From NCBI RefSeq assembly GCF_900637665.1, contig NZ_LR134386.1, positions 2,100,501-2,164,500 on the forward strand: 64,000 bases of DNA, given 5' to 3'. Position numbers and translations under genes: made by a program. Positions 16,476-25,390 of the stretch are shown here, one piece after another. Numbering within the stretch: the first letter of the stretch is position 1; every line of letters begins with the position of its first letter. Under the pieces are notes generated by a model. It saw only the letters and a program-made list of their open reading frames with translations. It ran no database searches and had not been told where the DNA came from. This stretch comes from Chryseobacterium nakagawai (GTDB lineage Bacteria > Bacteroidota > Bacteroidia > Flavobacteriales > Weeksellaceae).

Positions 16476-18590
16476 ATGAAGAAGAAGGTGCTTTCCATTC
16501 TATCATTATCCATTGTTTTTTGGATGAATGCACAAGAAAAGGATTCTCTTAATCAAAAGAAAATAGAAGAAGTTGTCATTACAGGGCAATTTACACAACG
16601 ATCCATTAACAAATCTATATATAAGGTTGAAGTAATAGATGCTGAACAGATCAAAAACATGGCGGCAACCAATGTAGCTGATGTTTTAAATCAAAGTCTT
16701 AACATTCAAATCACTCCGGATACCCGTTCAGGAAATTCTACAGCCACTATGATGGGATTGGATGGGAGCTATGTTAAAGTTCTTATTGACAATATTCCGG
16801 TCGTAGGAGATACAGGTTTAGGAAGTAATATAGACCTTACCAAACTATCATTGAATAATATCGAAAGAATCGAGATTGTCAAAGGAAGCATGGGAGTAGA
16901 ATATGGAAATGGGGCACTTGCCGGGGTGATCAATATTATTACTAAGAAAGGCAGCTCAAAAAAGCTCAGCGTAAGAGCTTCTGCTCAGGAAGAGACCGTA
17001 AGAAACAATTATGATATCAAGAAAAAAGGAAATGGAAGGCATATCCAGAATATAAATATTGATTATAATATTGATAATAACTGGTTTGCGAATATCAACT
17101 TCAACCATAATCAGTTTATGGGCTATGAAGGAAATAAAATGGGCTATAAATATTTAGAAACTGATCTTAAAAGAGGATATGAATGGAATCCTAAAGATCA
17201 ATATGATGCCTCTGCTTTGATTAGATATTCAAAAAATAAAACTTCCTTCTATTATAAACTTTCGTATTTGAATGAAGGATTCAATTTCTACAATCCTGAA
17301 GTAAATGTAGAGTCACTTAATGACGGAAACGGTGGGGCTTTGTATCGAAGCATGGACAGAAAATATAATACCAACCGATGGATTCACCAGTTTAATATTC
17401 AGACAAATCTGGGGCATATTCAGTATATGGGAGATTTTTCTTACCAAAACCAGGATAGAAAATTTCAGGATTATAATTATGATATTCCAAACAGATCTAT
17501 TCTCAATAAAGAAGAAGAGCTGTCTTACTATAAAACAAATGTAATCTATTCAAGAGGAATGTTCAGTAATTTCCTTGATAATAAAACTTTCGACTTTCAA
17601 TTGGGGTATGAATTAGATTATACGGATGGTTATGCTTCATTAATTGCCGGTAAATTTTTTACCAAAGCTATCAACAGAACTCTTTTTACCTACTCAAACT
17701 TTATTTCCGGAGAATGGAATATTTCTGATAAATTCTCTGTAAGACCAGGTGCAAGGCTTTCAGTAAGTGAAAAATTCAATAATCAGTTTAATTATTCCCT
17801 TTCTGCAAGATATAAAATTTCTGAGAATTCAAACTTGAGATTAGTGGCTGGTACAGCAAACCGTTTTCCTACTTATGAAGAGCTTTATACCTATTTCGTA
17901 AATCTTAATCATGACATTCAAGGAAATCCTGACCTGAATCCAGAAAAAGGGTTCTCTACAGGAGCATTTTGGGATCAGAGTTTTACAACAGGAAATGATT
18001 GGAAGATTGCCTATAGTGTCAGTGGTTTATATCTGGATGTAAGGGATAAGATAGAAATGCTTCTCATCAAAGATCCTTCTACTTACCAGTTTAGAAATAT
18101 GGATAAATATAGAAATATGTTATTCTCAGCAAATGTTGATTTCAAAAAGGACCAATTGGCATTTTCCCTGAGAAGTGCTTTAGGGGGAACTTCGGTATCC
18201 ATGAACTCAATGTATCATACTTCACCTACAGATTATCAGTACCAGGTACAGGCAGGAGCCACAGTTAACTATAAACTGAAAAATCCGGGAACTTCATTTG
18301 CCCTTTACTATAAATATACAGGTCCTGGAAGGATTTATGTATTTGAAAATGAGGCGAGTGGGTTTAAGCTTGGAAGAACAGATGGTTTTCATATGATGGA
18401 CTTTATTGTAAGCCAGCCATTCTGGAAAGATCATCTGGAGCTTTCTGCAGGGGTAAAAAATATCTTTGATGTTACCAGTATTAATTCTACAGCGATGAAG
18501 GCTGATGCTCATGCTACAACAGCTCCTACAGGTATTGTGAATTTATATTATGGCAGAAGCTATTTTGCCAGATTAACGTTTCAATTTTAA
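16476..18590 (+). CDS. hmuR: TonB-dependent outer-membrane heme receptor (HmuR-like)
   Basis: A 704-residue receptor. The signal peptide ends at NAQ (residue 20). A TonB-box-like segment (KIEEVVITG) is followed by the plug (residues about 45-155: VLIDNIPVVGDTG, IERIEIVKGSMGVEYGNGA, GVINIITKKG) and a 22-strand barrel ending in Phe. The loop RFPT (463-466) ... NHD (His479) ... NPDL (484-487) resembles the FRAP/NPDL and His signature of heme receptors. It heads the operon with HmuY, HmuT, HmuU and HmuV. The symbol is by analogy with Porphyromonas HmuR. Confidence 0.85.
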   Translation: MKKKVLSILSLSIVFWMNAQEKDSLNQKKIEEVVITGQFTQRSINKSIYKVEVIDAEQIKNMAATNVADVLNQSLNIQITPDTRSGNSTATMMGLDGSYVKVLIDNIPVVGDTGLGSNIDLTKLSLNNIERIEIVKGSMGVEYGNGALAGVINIITKKGSSKKLSVRASAQEETVRNNYDIKKKGNGRHIQNINIDYNIDNNWFANINFNHNQFMGYEGNKMGYKYLETDLKRGYEWNPKDQYDASALIRYSKNKTSFYYKLSYLNEGFNFYNPEVNVESLNDGNGGALYRSMDRKYNTNRWIHQFNIQTNLGHIQYMGDFSYQNQDRKFQDYNYDIPNRSILNKEEELSYYKTNVIYSRGMFSNFLDNKTFDFQLGYELDYTDGYASLIAGKFFTKAINRTLFTYSNFISGEWNISDKFSVRPGARLSVSEKFNNQFNYSLSARYKISENSNLRLVAGTANRFPTYEELYTYFVNLNHDIQGNPDLNPEKGFSTGAFWDQSFTTGNDWKIAYSVSGLYLDVRDKIEMLLIKDPSTYQFRNMDKYRNMLFSANVDFKKDQLAFSLRSALGGTSVSMNSMYHTSPTDYQYQVQAGATVNYKLKNPGTSFALYYKYTGPGRIYVFENEASGFKLGRTDGFHMMDFIVSQPFWKDHLELSAGVKNIFDVTSINSTAMKADAHATTAPTGIVNLYYGRSYFARLTFQF

Positions 18591-18602
18591 ATAAAAGTTA
18601 CT

Positions 18603-19736
18603 ATGAAGTATTTAAAAATATTTTCGATTTTTTCTGTAATGCTAGCGACACAGTCTTGTATTTCTGCCGATGAAGACAAAGTTCCTGCGCCTCCTATTAC
18701 CGGTTCTTCGGTGAATGTACCTGTGGGAGGAGCTACTGAGCCCAATCAGGTGTGGATTGATCTGAGTGATATGGTTAAGGAAGAAAAAGAGCCTAGAAAA
18801 ACTATTAATAAACGAACAGATTGGGACTTAGGATTTTATACAGGCGATGATTTCAGGGTAATTATCAACGGGTCTCTTGCGATGACGGTCATTAAAATAC
18901 CTAATGCTAAAGATATCAGTAAGGTAAAAGAATCAGATGTAACAAACTTAAAAGATATTGCGCAGGTAGGAACATTTGATGCTGAAAATATGAAGTATGT
19001 AGATAATCCAAATGGCCAATTCCTAACTCAAACTTCAGGAATTGAACCAATCAAAGAAAATGATGCGGATAATCCTGTTTATTTAATTAATTTAGGAAGA
19101 GAAATTCCTCCTGCTGCTAATATTGGAGCGGGTTCTGTATCATTATCAGGTGAGCCGAGAGGATGGAAGAAAGTCCAGATTTTAAGAGCTACTAATGGAT
19201 ACAAAGTTCGTTATGCAGATCTTAATGCCGGAAGCGAAGGGATTAGTGAATATATCATAACAAAGGATCCTGAGTATAACTTTGCTTTTTTCAATCTTAA
19301 AACAGGAAGTCCTGCAAAGATTCAGCCTAAGAAAAAAAGCTGGGATTTGGCCTTTACTACATTTACTAATGAAGTATTTATGAGTCCGGGGAACAGTGCA
19401 GGTAGTTACTTTTATGCAGACTTTGTAACTATTAATAGCTTAGATGGAGTGAAAGCATATCAAGTAAATGTTACAGGAAATCTTGAACAAGCGTATGCCG
19501 CATTTAAATTAAAGGATGTGGACAATAATAAATTTATTTTAAATGATCATAGAGCGATTGGAGATAAATGGAGAACGACTACCGGGACAGCAGATAACCC
19601 TGTTCCATTTGTATATTCAGATCGTTTCTTTATTCTGAAAGACCCAAACGGTTTTTATTTTAAGCTGAAATTCACTTCTATGAAGAATTTAAAAGGAGAG
19701 CGTGGCTTTACATCTTTCGCATTCGATCCATTATAA
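18603..19736 (+). CDS. hmuY: HmuY-family heme-binding lipoprotein
   Basis: A 377-residue lipoprotein (lipobox TQSC, Cys19). HmuY proteins are surface hemophores that strip heme from host proteins and hand it to the receptor. The body contains the family strands RTDWDLGFYTG, RVIINGSLAMTV, KKKSWDLAFTTFTNE and a C-terminal FYFKLKF. It lies 12 nt after the receptor stop. It is longer than Porphyromonas HmuY, which is usual in flavobacteria. The heme ligands cannot be assigned from sequence alone. Confidence 0.85.
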   Translation: MKYLKIFSIFSVMLATQSCISADEDKVPAPPITGSSVNVPVGGATEPNQVWIDLSDMVKEEKEPRKTINKRTDWDLGFYTGDDFRVIINGSLAMTVIKIPNAKDISKVKESDVTNLKDIAQVGTFDAENMKYVDNPNGQFLTQTSGIEPIKENDADNPVYLINLGREIPPAANIGAGSVSLSGEPRGWKKVQILRATNGYKVRYADLNAGSEGISEYIITKDPEYNFAFFNLKTGSPAKIQPKKKSWDLAFTTFTNEVFMSPGNSAGSYFYADFVTINSLDGVKAYQVNVTGNLEQAYAAFKLKDVDNNKFILNDHRAIGDKWRTTTGTADNPVPFVYSDRFFILKDPNGFYFKLKFTSMKNLKGERGFTSFAFDPL

Positions 19737-19757
19737 TAAATCAAATAATAGTATATC

Positions 19758-20636
19758 ATGAAGAAATTTATCCTTGCAGCTTCTGTTCTTGTAGCAGTGT
19801 ATTCTTGCAAAAAAGAAGAAGGTGCTCAAAAAGAAAATACAACGGAAGCGACTTCTGAAGCTCCAAAAAGTAACAATAAAATAGTAACCTTAAATGGTGG
19901 AATTACAGAAATTGTAAGTGCCTTAGGTCACGAAAAAGAAATTGTAGGAACAGACGTTACCAGTACGTATCCTGTAAGTTTAAAAGCTACAGCTAAAGAT
20001 CTTGGACATGTAAGATCAATGACTATTGAGCCGATCATGGCAGTAAGCCCTACTTTAATTCTAGCTTCTGATAAAGATATCAACCCTGAATTGATGGGGA
20101 AAATCAAAGCTTCTGGCATTAAAACAGAGATCTTTAAGCAGGAATATACTGTTGACGGTACTAAAAAACTGATTGAAGATGTTGCAAAAGCCATTGGAAA
20201 TACAGATTATAAGAAATTAACTGATAAAATTGATGCAGATCTGAAACAGGTTCAGCCCTTAACTAAAAAACCGAAAGTATTATTTATCTATGCTAGAGGA
20301 AATATGCTAATGGTAGCAGGTAAAAATACTCCAATGGCTTCTTTAATTAATCTGGCAGGAGGTGAAAATGCAGTGAATGAATTTGAAGATTTCAAACCAT
20401 TAACCCCTGAAGCGGTTGTAAAAGCTAATCCTGATGTGCTTTTCTTTTTTGAAACAGGATTGCAGGGAGCAGGTGGAAACGAAGGAGCATTGAAGATGCC
20501 AGGAGTTTCCCAGACCAATGCCGGAAAAAATAAGAAAATCATCGCAATGGATGGAGGGTTAGTTTCAGGTTTTGGACCGAGACTAGGAGAAGCAGCAGTT
20601 GGATTAAACAAACTTTTAATTGAAAACGCAAAGTAA
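19758..20636 (+). CDS. hmuT: Heme ABC transporter substrate-binding lipoprotein HmuT
   Basis: A 292-residue periplasmic binding protein of the TroA/HemT cluster (type III fold). The lipobox YSC gives Cys17. Residues 40-290 hold the two-lobe fold: IVTLNGGITEIVSALG, VGTDVTSTYP, and a late KKIIAMDGGLVSGFGPRLGEA. The Tyr in the STYP segment (around residue 75) is at the position of the axial heme ligand in ShuT/HmuT relatives. It is 21 nt downstream of hmuY and overlaps or nearly abuts hmuU. Confidence 0.88.
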   Translation: MKKFILAASVLVAVYSCKKEEGAQKENTTEATSEAPKSNNKIVTLNGGITEIVSALGHEKEIVGTDVTSTYPVSLKATAKDLGHVRSMTIEPIMAVSPTLILASDKDINPELMGKIKASGIKTEIFKQEYTVDGTKKLIEDVAKAIGNTDYKKLTDKIDADLKQVQPLTKKPKVLFIYARGNMLMVAGKNTPMASLINLAGGENAVNEFEDFKPLTPEAVVKANPDVLFFFETGLQGAGGNEGALKMPGVSQTNAGKNKKIIAMDGGLVSGFGPRLGEAAVGLNKLLIENAK

Positions 20637-21660
20637 ACTATACTTTTACATGACAATAAGTACCATACTGCTTGTTACTATAGCAGTATGGTCTATTAAT
20701 ACAGGGGTTTACGATTTTGGTGGTAAATCTGCATTTAACGTTTTAGGAAAAGTAATACAAGGAGATTCCAGTTTGTCATTAAGTGATAAATATGTAGTAT
20801 GGGATGTAAGGGCAGCCAGAATTATTATGGCAGTTTTAATTGGAAGTATGTTGTCTGTTTCAGGAACAAGCCTTCAGGGATTATTTAAAAACCCCTTGGC
20901 AACAGGAGATTTAATAGGTCTTACTTCGGGTGCGACTTTATTGGCTGCTATTGCCATTGTTTTAGGAGGACATTTTAAAGCATATCTTCCTGAAGCCGTA
21001 CAATTTTCGCTGGTAGGAATTTCTGCATTTATAGGGTCTTTTTTATCCATGATGCTGGTATACAGAATTTCAACAAGCGGCGGAAAGACCAATGTGGTTA
21101 TGATGCTGTTGACCGGTGTTGCTATTACAGCAATAGGATTTTCTATTACAGGTTTCTTAATATATGTATCAAAAGATGAACAGCTTAGAGATTTGACATT
21201 TTGGAATTTGGGAAGTTTAGCTGCAGCAACATGGACGAAGAATATTATTCTCGGCATTGTTATGATTGGAGCCTATATTATTTTACTGCCTAAAGGAAAG
21301 GCTTTAAATGCCATGATGTTGGGAGAGAAAGATGCGCAGCATTTAGGAATCAATGTAGAAAGGCTGAAGAAGCAGATCATTATTATTGTAGCATTGATGG
21401 TGGGAAGTTGTGTTGCATTTTCAGGAACCATTGGCTTTGTAGGTCTTATTGTACCTTATATCTTAAGACTTTTGTTCAAATCCAATTATACTTTTATCCT
21501 GCCTTTGTCTGCCGTATTTGGAAGTATTTTGCTTCTTACAGCAGATACATTCAGCAGAAGTATTGTAGAGCCTTCAGAATTACCGATCGGGATTTTGACC
21601 GCTTTAATGGGGGGACCTATTTTTATTGCTATTTTGGTTAAATTTAAAAAATCACTGTAA
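20620..21660 (+). CDS. hmuU: Heme ABC transporter permease HmuU (FecCD family)
   Basis: A 346-residue FecCD-type permease with about ten membrane helices. Motifs include GTSLQGLFKNPLATGDLIG and SGTIGFVGLIVPYILRLLF, hallmarks of iron-siderophore/heme permeases. The start is uncertain. TTG at 20620 overlaps hmuT by 17 nt but gives a positively charged N-terminus (MKTQSKLYF) as expected before helix 1; ATG at 20650 begins 13 nt after the hmuT stop. It acts with HmuV as the inner-membrane importer. Confidence 0.9.
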   Translation: MKTQSKLYFYMTISTILLVTIAVWSINTGVYDFGGKSAFNVLGKVIQGDSSLSLSDKYVVWDVRAARIIMAVLIGSMLSVSGTSLQGLFKNPLATGDLIGLTSGATLLAAIAIVLGGHFKAYLPEAVQFSLVGISAFIGSFLSMMLVYRISTSGGKTNVVMMLLTGVAITAIGFSITGFLIYVSKDEQLRDLTFWNLGSLAAATWTKNIILGIVMIGAYIILLPKGKALNAMMLGEKDAQHLGINVERLKKQIIIIVALMVGSCVAFSGTIGFVGLIVPYILRLLFKSNYTFILPLSAVFGSILLLTADTFSRSIVEPSELPIGILTALMGGPIFIAILVKFKKSL

Positions 21661-22433
21661 TGATCAAAGCACATCAAATTAACTACAAGCATAAAGAGTT
21701 CCGTATTTTGGATGGGGTAGATGTCTCATTGGATTATGGAGAGTTTTTAGCCATTGTAGGTCCTAATGGAGCTGGGAAGTCAAGTCTTTTAAGTGTTTTG
21801 GCTCATGAAGTGAAATCTGAGAAACGAAAAGTATTATTTAAAGATAAACCTATTGAAGACTGGAATGTAAAAGAACTTTCTATGCATAAAGCAAAGTTTT
21901 CACAGCATAACAGTAATGATATTCCTCTTGAAGTAAAAGATGTCGTCATGATGGGAAGGTATCCTTATTTTGATGCACAGCCCGGAAAAGAAGATCTTGA
22001 AGCAATGAATAATAAGATGTATGAAACAGATATTTTTCATCTAAAAGAAAGAGAATATAACTCTCTTTCAGGAGGAGAGAAACAGCGGGTGCATCTTTCA
22101 AGAGTAATGGCGCAGCTGGAAAATGATATTGCCCACAAATTGGTTTTTCTGGATGAACCTCTTAATAATCTGGATGTAAAACATCAATATAAAGCACTGG
22201 AAATTATAAAAAATTTCACCAAGAAAGCAAACAGTGCGATTGTTGTTCTTCATGATTTGAATCTAGCCGCTCAATTTGCGGATAAAATTTTATTAATGAA
22301 ATCAGGACAGGTTTCAGCTTATGGAACTCCGGAAGAAGTTTTTACAACAGAAAATATCAGCCATGCTTATAATTTCCCTTGTACCATCTGCGAACACCCT
22401 ATTACCAATAACCCAATGATCATTTTCGGATAA
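21660..22433 (+). CDS. hmuV: Heme ABC transporter ATP-binding protein HmuV
   Basis: A 257-residue ABC ATPase. Walker A GPNGAGKS is at 34-41, the signature LSGGE at 136-140, Walker B LVFLDEP at 161-167, and the switch His is in VVLHDLN. The start overlaps the hmuU stop by one base (TAATG), indicating translational coupling. The family (FecE/HmuV) energises heme import through HmuU. The C-terminal CTICEHPITN tail contains two Cys of unknown meaning. Confidence 0.92.
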   Translation: MIKAHQINYKHKEFRILDGVDVSLDYGEFLAIVGPNGAGKSSLLSVLAHEVKSEKRKVLFKDKPIEDWNVKELSMHKAKFSQHNSNDIPLEVKDVVMMGRYPYFDAQPGKEDLEAMNNKMYETDIFHLKEREYNSLSGGEKQRVHLSRVMAQLENDIAHKLVFLDEPLNNLDVKHQYKALEIIKNFTKKANSAIVVLHDLNLAAQFADKILLMKSGQVSAYGTPEEVFTTENISHAYNFPCTICEHPITNNPMIIFG

Positions 22434-22435
22434 CC

Positions 22436-23086
22436 ATGGAAAAAGAAGAATTAAAAACTCTCGCACAGAACCTTGCCAATCCTCAGGGAGAAAAAGGCGT
22501 AGAGATTGGTGAGATGATGAATACTACTAATATTAGTATGACATTAGAAAGTATCAGAGCTCTTCTGATAGAAGATGATGAACATATTCTTGAAATAGGA
22601 CACGGAAATGCAGGACATCTGAAAAATATACTCAACCTGGCAAAAGGACTAAAGTATAAAGGAGTTGATATTTCCGAAACCATGTATCAGGAAGCCAAAA
22701 GATTGAATCATGAATTTGAAAATCAGGCAGAATTTATTTTATATGAGGGAACAAAACTTCCTTTCGAAGATGAAACCTTTGATAAAATATTTACCGTGAA
22801 TACCGTTTATTTCTGGAAAAATCCTGTAGAATTTCTAAATGAGGTCTGTAGGGTTTTAAAGGATAACGGAACGTTTGTACTGACCTTCGGACAAAGAAAT
22901 TTTATGGAGAAGTTGCCATTTACGGCTTATGATTTTACCCTGTACAATAATGATGAGATGGAGGAACTTGTATCTAAAAGTCATTTTAAAAGAATGAAAA
23001 CTTCTGAAAAAGAAGAAGAAATAAAAAGTAAAACAGGAAACGAAACCATACAAAGAATCTATACAATTTTAACTATAAAAAAATAA
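22436..23086 (+). CDS. Class I SAM-dependent methyltransferase in the heme operon
   Basis: A 216-residue methyltransferase. Motif I is ILEIGHGNAGHL (around residues 49-60), then the acidic VDISETMYQEA, motif II DKIFTVNTVYFW, and EVCRVLKDNGTFVL. It lies 2 nt after hmuV and 4 nt before hmuS, so it is surely part of the transcript. It lacks a radical SAM CxxxCxxC motif, so it is not ChuW-like. Substrate unknown; a porphyrin-related or small-molecule target is only a guess from context. Confidence 0.85.
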   Translation: MEKEELKTLAQNLANPQGEKGVEIGEMMNTTNISMTLESIRALLIEDDEHILEIGHGNAGHLKNILNLAKGLKYKGVDISETMYQEAKRLNHEFENQAEFILYEGTKLPFEDETFDKIFTVNTVYFWKNPVEFLNEVCRVLKDNGTFVLTFGQRNFMEKLPFTAYDFTLYNNDEMEELVSKSHFKRMKTSEKEEEIKSKTGNETIQRIYTILTIKK

Positions 23087-23090
23087 AATA

Positions 23091-24122
23091 ATGAGCATAT
23101 TAGTAAACGATTTAAAGGAAAAATGGGAAGCTCTGAAAGCAGAAAATCCACATATAAGAATAAGAAATGCAGCAGCACAGTTTGGCGTAAGTGAAGCTGA
23201 ATTACTGGCAACAGGGATTGGAGAAGGAGTAACTTTATTAAACCCTGATTTTCCGGGAATTCTTACAGAAGCAGAGAAATTAGGAAAAGTAATGGCGCTT
23301 ACCCGTAATGATGAGTGTGTTCATGAAAGAAAAGGAATTTACCAAAACGGAGACTTCAGCAGCCCGCATGCTCAGCTTTTCGTAGGAGAGGATATTGATC
23401 TTAGAATTTTCCTTAACCACTGGAAATTTGCGTTTGCAGTAGTGGAGGGAGACAAAAAAAGCCTTCAGTTCTTTGGAAAAGACGGGTTGGCATTGCATAA
23501 GATTTATTTAACTAAAAATAGTGATGAAGCTGCCTTCGATGTTATCGTTGAAAAATTCAAAGCAGAGGATCAGAGCCAAGCTTTCCCATTTGAGGCAGTA
23601 GCTCCGAAACAGACAGAAAAACCGGATACAGAAATTGATGTTGAAGGATTTAAAAAGGCATGGACAGAATTAAAAGATACTCACGATTTCTTTATGATGA
23701 CCAGAAAGTTTGGGGTAAGCAGAACTCAGGCTTTAAGATTGGCTCCGGAAGGCTTTACTCAGAAAATTGATAACTCAAAAGTAGTTAACATCCTTGAAGA
23801 AGCTTCAGAAAAGGGTACACCCATTATGGTTTTCGTCGGAAACAGAGGAATTATCCAGATCCATACCGGAAATGTAAAGAAAACCCTTTGGCATCAGCAG
23901 TGGTTCAATGTAATGGACCCTGATTTTAACCTACACTTAGATGTAACGAAAATTGCAGAAGCATGGATCGTGAAAAAACCGACTGAAGACGGAGAAGTTA
24001 CAGCGATTGAAGTATTCAATAAAGAAGGAGACTTTATCGTTCAGTTCTTTGGAAAAAGAAAACCTGGAATTCCTGAACTTCAGGAATGGAAAGATCTTGT
24101 AGCAACTCTTGAAGAACAATAA
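23091..24122 (+). CDS. hmuS: Hemin-degrading / heme-trafficking factor HmuS (HemS/ChuS family)
   Basis: A 343-residue cytosolic protein formed from two tandem HemS repeats (about 5-165 and 180-343). Each opens with a helix containing KWEALKAENPHIRIRNAAAQ or AWTELKDTHDFFMMTRKFG and has a matching late strand (LQFFGKDG, VQFFGKRK). DECVHERKGIY and DPDFNLHLD are family motifs. HemS-type proteins accept heme after import and store or degrade it. It is the last gene of the receptor operon. Confidence 0.9.
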   Translation: MSILVNDLKEKWEALKAENPHIRIRNAAAQFGVSEAELLATGIGEGVTLLNPDFPGILTEAEKLGKVMALTRNDECVHERKGIYQNGDFSSPHAQLFVGEDIDLRIFLNHWKFAFAVVEGDKKSLQFFGKDGLALHKIYLTKNSDEAAFDVIVEKFKAEDQSQAFPFEAVAPKQTEKPDTEIDVEGFKKAWTELKDTHDFFMMTRKFGVSRTQALRLAPEGFTQKIDNSKVVNILEEASEKGTPIMVFVGNRGIIQIHTGNVKKTLWHQQWFNVMDPDFNLHLDVTKIAEAWIVKKPTEDGEVTAIEVFNKEGDFIVQFFGKRKPGIPELQEWKDLVATLEEQ

Positions 24123-24137
24123 TAATTAGATGATTTT

Positions 24138-24180
24138 AAGAGAGGCCGTTTTGTTTGTAAAATTCAAGGCGGTCTTTTTC
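24138..24180 (+). terminator. Possible terminator after hmuS
   Basis: GAGAGGCCG and CGGTCTTTTTC form an imperfect stem with A/T pairing in the loop and a T tract after. The hairpin is weaker than others here. Confidence 0.45.
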
Positions 24181-24259
24181 TTTTAGATTTTGGGAAGCAC
24201 GATAAAAAGCCCCAAATATTATGTAATTTGTCATTAAATTAAAATACTAAAGATAAAAA

Positions 24260-25132
24260 ATGAAGAATCTTTTAATAGCGGTTTTGCTGGCGGGTTTCTG
24301 TTCACTTAAGGCACAGAACTTTAAAGCATATCAGTTCTATGACCAAAAAGGTAAAGAAATAAAAACGGATAAATTGGTGAAGGAATTGGCAGATTATGAT
24401 GTAGTTTTCTTTGGTGAAAATCATAACAGCTCTATCAATCACTGGCTTCAGCTTAAAATAACAGAAGCTTTATTTGAAAAGAAAAACGGACAGCTTATTC
24501 TGGGTGCTGAAATGTTTGAAAGAGACAACCAGGCTCAGCTGAATCTGTATCTGAGTGGAAAATTTGATGCTAAAACATTAAAAGATTCTGCCCGCCTTTG
24601 GAATAATTATGCAACAGATTATAAACCATTGGTTGATTTTGCTAAAAATAAAAAAATTAATTTCATAGCAACCAATATTCCGAGAAGATATGCGTCACAA
24701 ACGGCAAAAGAAGGAATTGAATCTTTGAATAAGCTAAGTGATAAAGAAAAAACATATATTGCTCAATTACCCATCAAGGTAACCTTAGATACTCCGGGAT
24801 ATCCTGAAATGAAAGCCATGATGGGGGATCATGCGGAAGGAACTAAAGTGATGAACTTTATTTCAGCGCAGGCTACAAAGGATGCTACCATGGCTGAGTC
24901 TATTCTGAAAAATATCCAGTCAGGAAAGACTTTTATTCATTATAACGGTAATTATCACAGCAAGGAATTTGGCGGTACCTATTGGTATATCAAACAGAAA
25001 AATCCAAACTTAAAAATGGCGGTGATTTCTGTTTTTGAATCAGAAAATCCTGAACTGAAGGTTCCTTCAAAGGATTATATTCCAACAGAATTTAATCTGA
25101 TTATTCCGAGTGATATGACGAAGACCTTTTAA
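24260..25132 (+). CDS. ChaN-family heme-binding exported protein
   Basis: A 290-residue protein with a signal peptide ending near LKAQ (residue 19). ChaN/PhuW-like features are VVFFGENHNSSINHWLQ (around 48-64), GAEMFERDNQ, and a late FIHYNGNYHSKEFGGTYW. ChaN proteins bind heme as a dimer through Tyr and His and are often regulated by iron. The Campylobacter homologue is a lipoprotein, but no lipobox is present here (AGFC lacks the small residue before Cys). It follows the hmu operon by 137 bp with its own putative promoter region. Confidence 0.82.
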   Translation: MKNLLIAVLLAGFCSLKAQNFKAYQFYDQKGKEIKTDKLVKELADYDVVFFGENHNSSINHWLQLKITEALFEKKNGQLILGAEMFERDNQAQLNLYLSGKFDAKTLKDSARLWNNYATDYKPLVDFAKNKKINFIATNIPRRYASQTAKEGIESLNKLSDKEKTYIAQLPIKVTLDTPGYPEMKAMMGDHAEGTKVMNFISAQATKDATMAESILKNIQSGKTFIHYNGNYHSKEFGGTYWYIKQKNPNLKMAVISVFESENPELKVPSKDYIPTEFNLIIPSDMTKTF

Positions 25133-25144
25133 TTTTGTTTCCCG

Positions 25145-25172
25145 CAGATCACACAGATTACGCAGATTTTTA
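25145..25172. repeat. Interspersed GCAGAT-type repeat fragment
   Basis: Direct copies of CAGATTACGCAGATT/GCAGATCACACAGATT lie in an otherwise non-coding stretch. Similar short intergenic repeats are widespread in this genus; only one copy is in the window. Confidence 0.3.
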
Positions 25173-25200
25173 AATAATCAGAACAATATCAAATTCAATA

Positions 25201-25225
25201 GGAACGGGCTTTAGCCCGTTCTTCT
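25201..25225 (+). terminator. Hairpin GAACGGGC-TTTA-GCCCGTTC (terminator or REP-like)
   Basis: A perfect 8-bp GC-rich stem (25202-25209 / 25214-25221) with TTTA loop is followed by TTCTTTTAT. A second hairpin with the same TTTA loop (TGGC-TTTA-GCCA) lies 20 nt on at 25243-25254. It can end the chaN transcript, and its shape matches REP-like palindromes associated with RAYT genes. Confidence 0.6.
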
Positions 25226-25365
25226 TTTATATAAAAAATCCAATGGCTTTAGCCAAAACCTAATCACTCATAAAATCAAAGCTTCAACAGTAATTTCCAG
25301 CCTCCCTCTCTCAGCTTCCTATTCTAAAACTCCAAAACAATGATCCATTTTCAACAGACAATCTC

Positions 25366-25373
25366 TACCTTTG
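25366..25373 (+). promoter_or_regulatory. -7 box (TACCTTTG) for the PDF-like gene
   Basis: Matches TAnnTTTG 17 nt before the ATG at 25391, which fixes the start downstream of the longer frame. Confidence 0.55.
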
Positions 25374-25390
25374 CATCACATTCAATTTGT

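Noticed and set aside
19928..20656. Minus-strand ORFs opposite hmuT
   Set aside because: They are shadows of the coding strand with no start context or motif.
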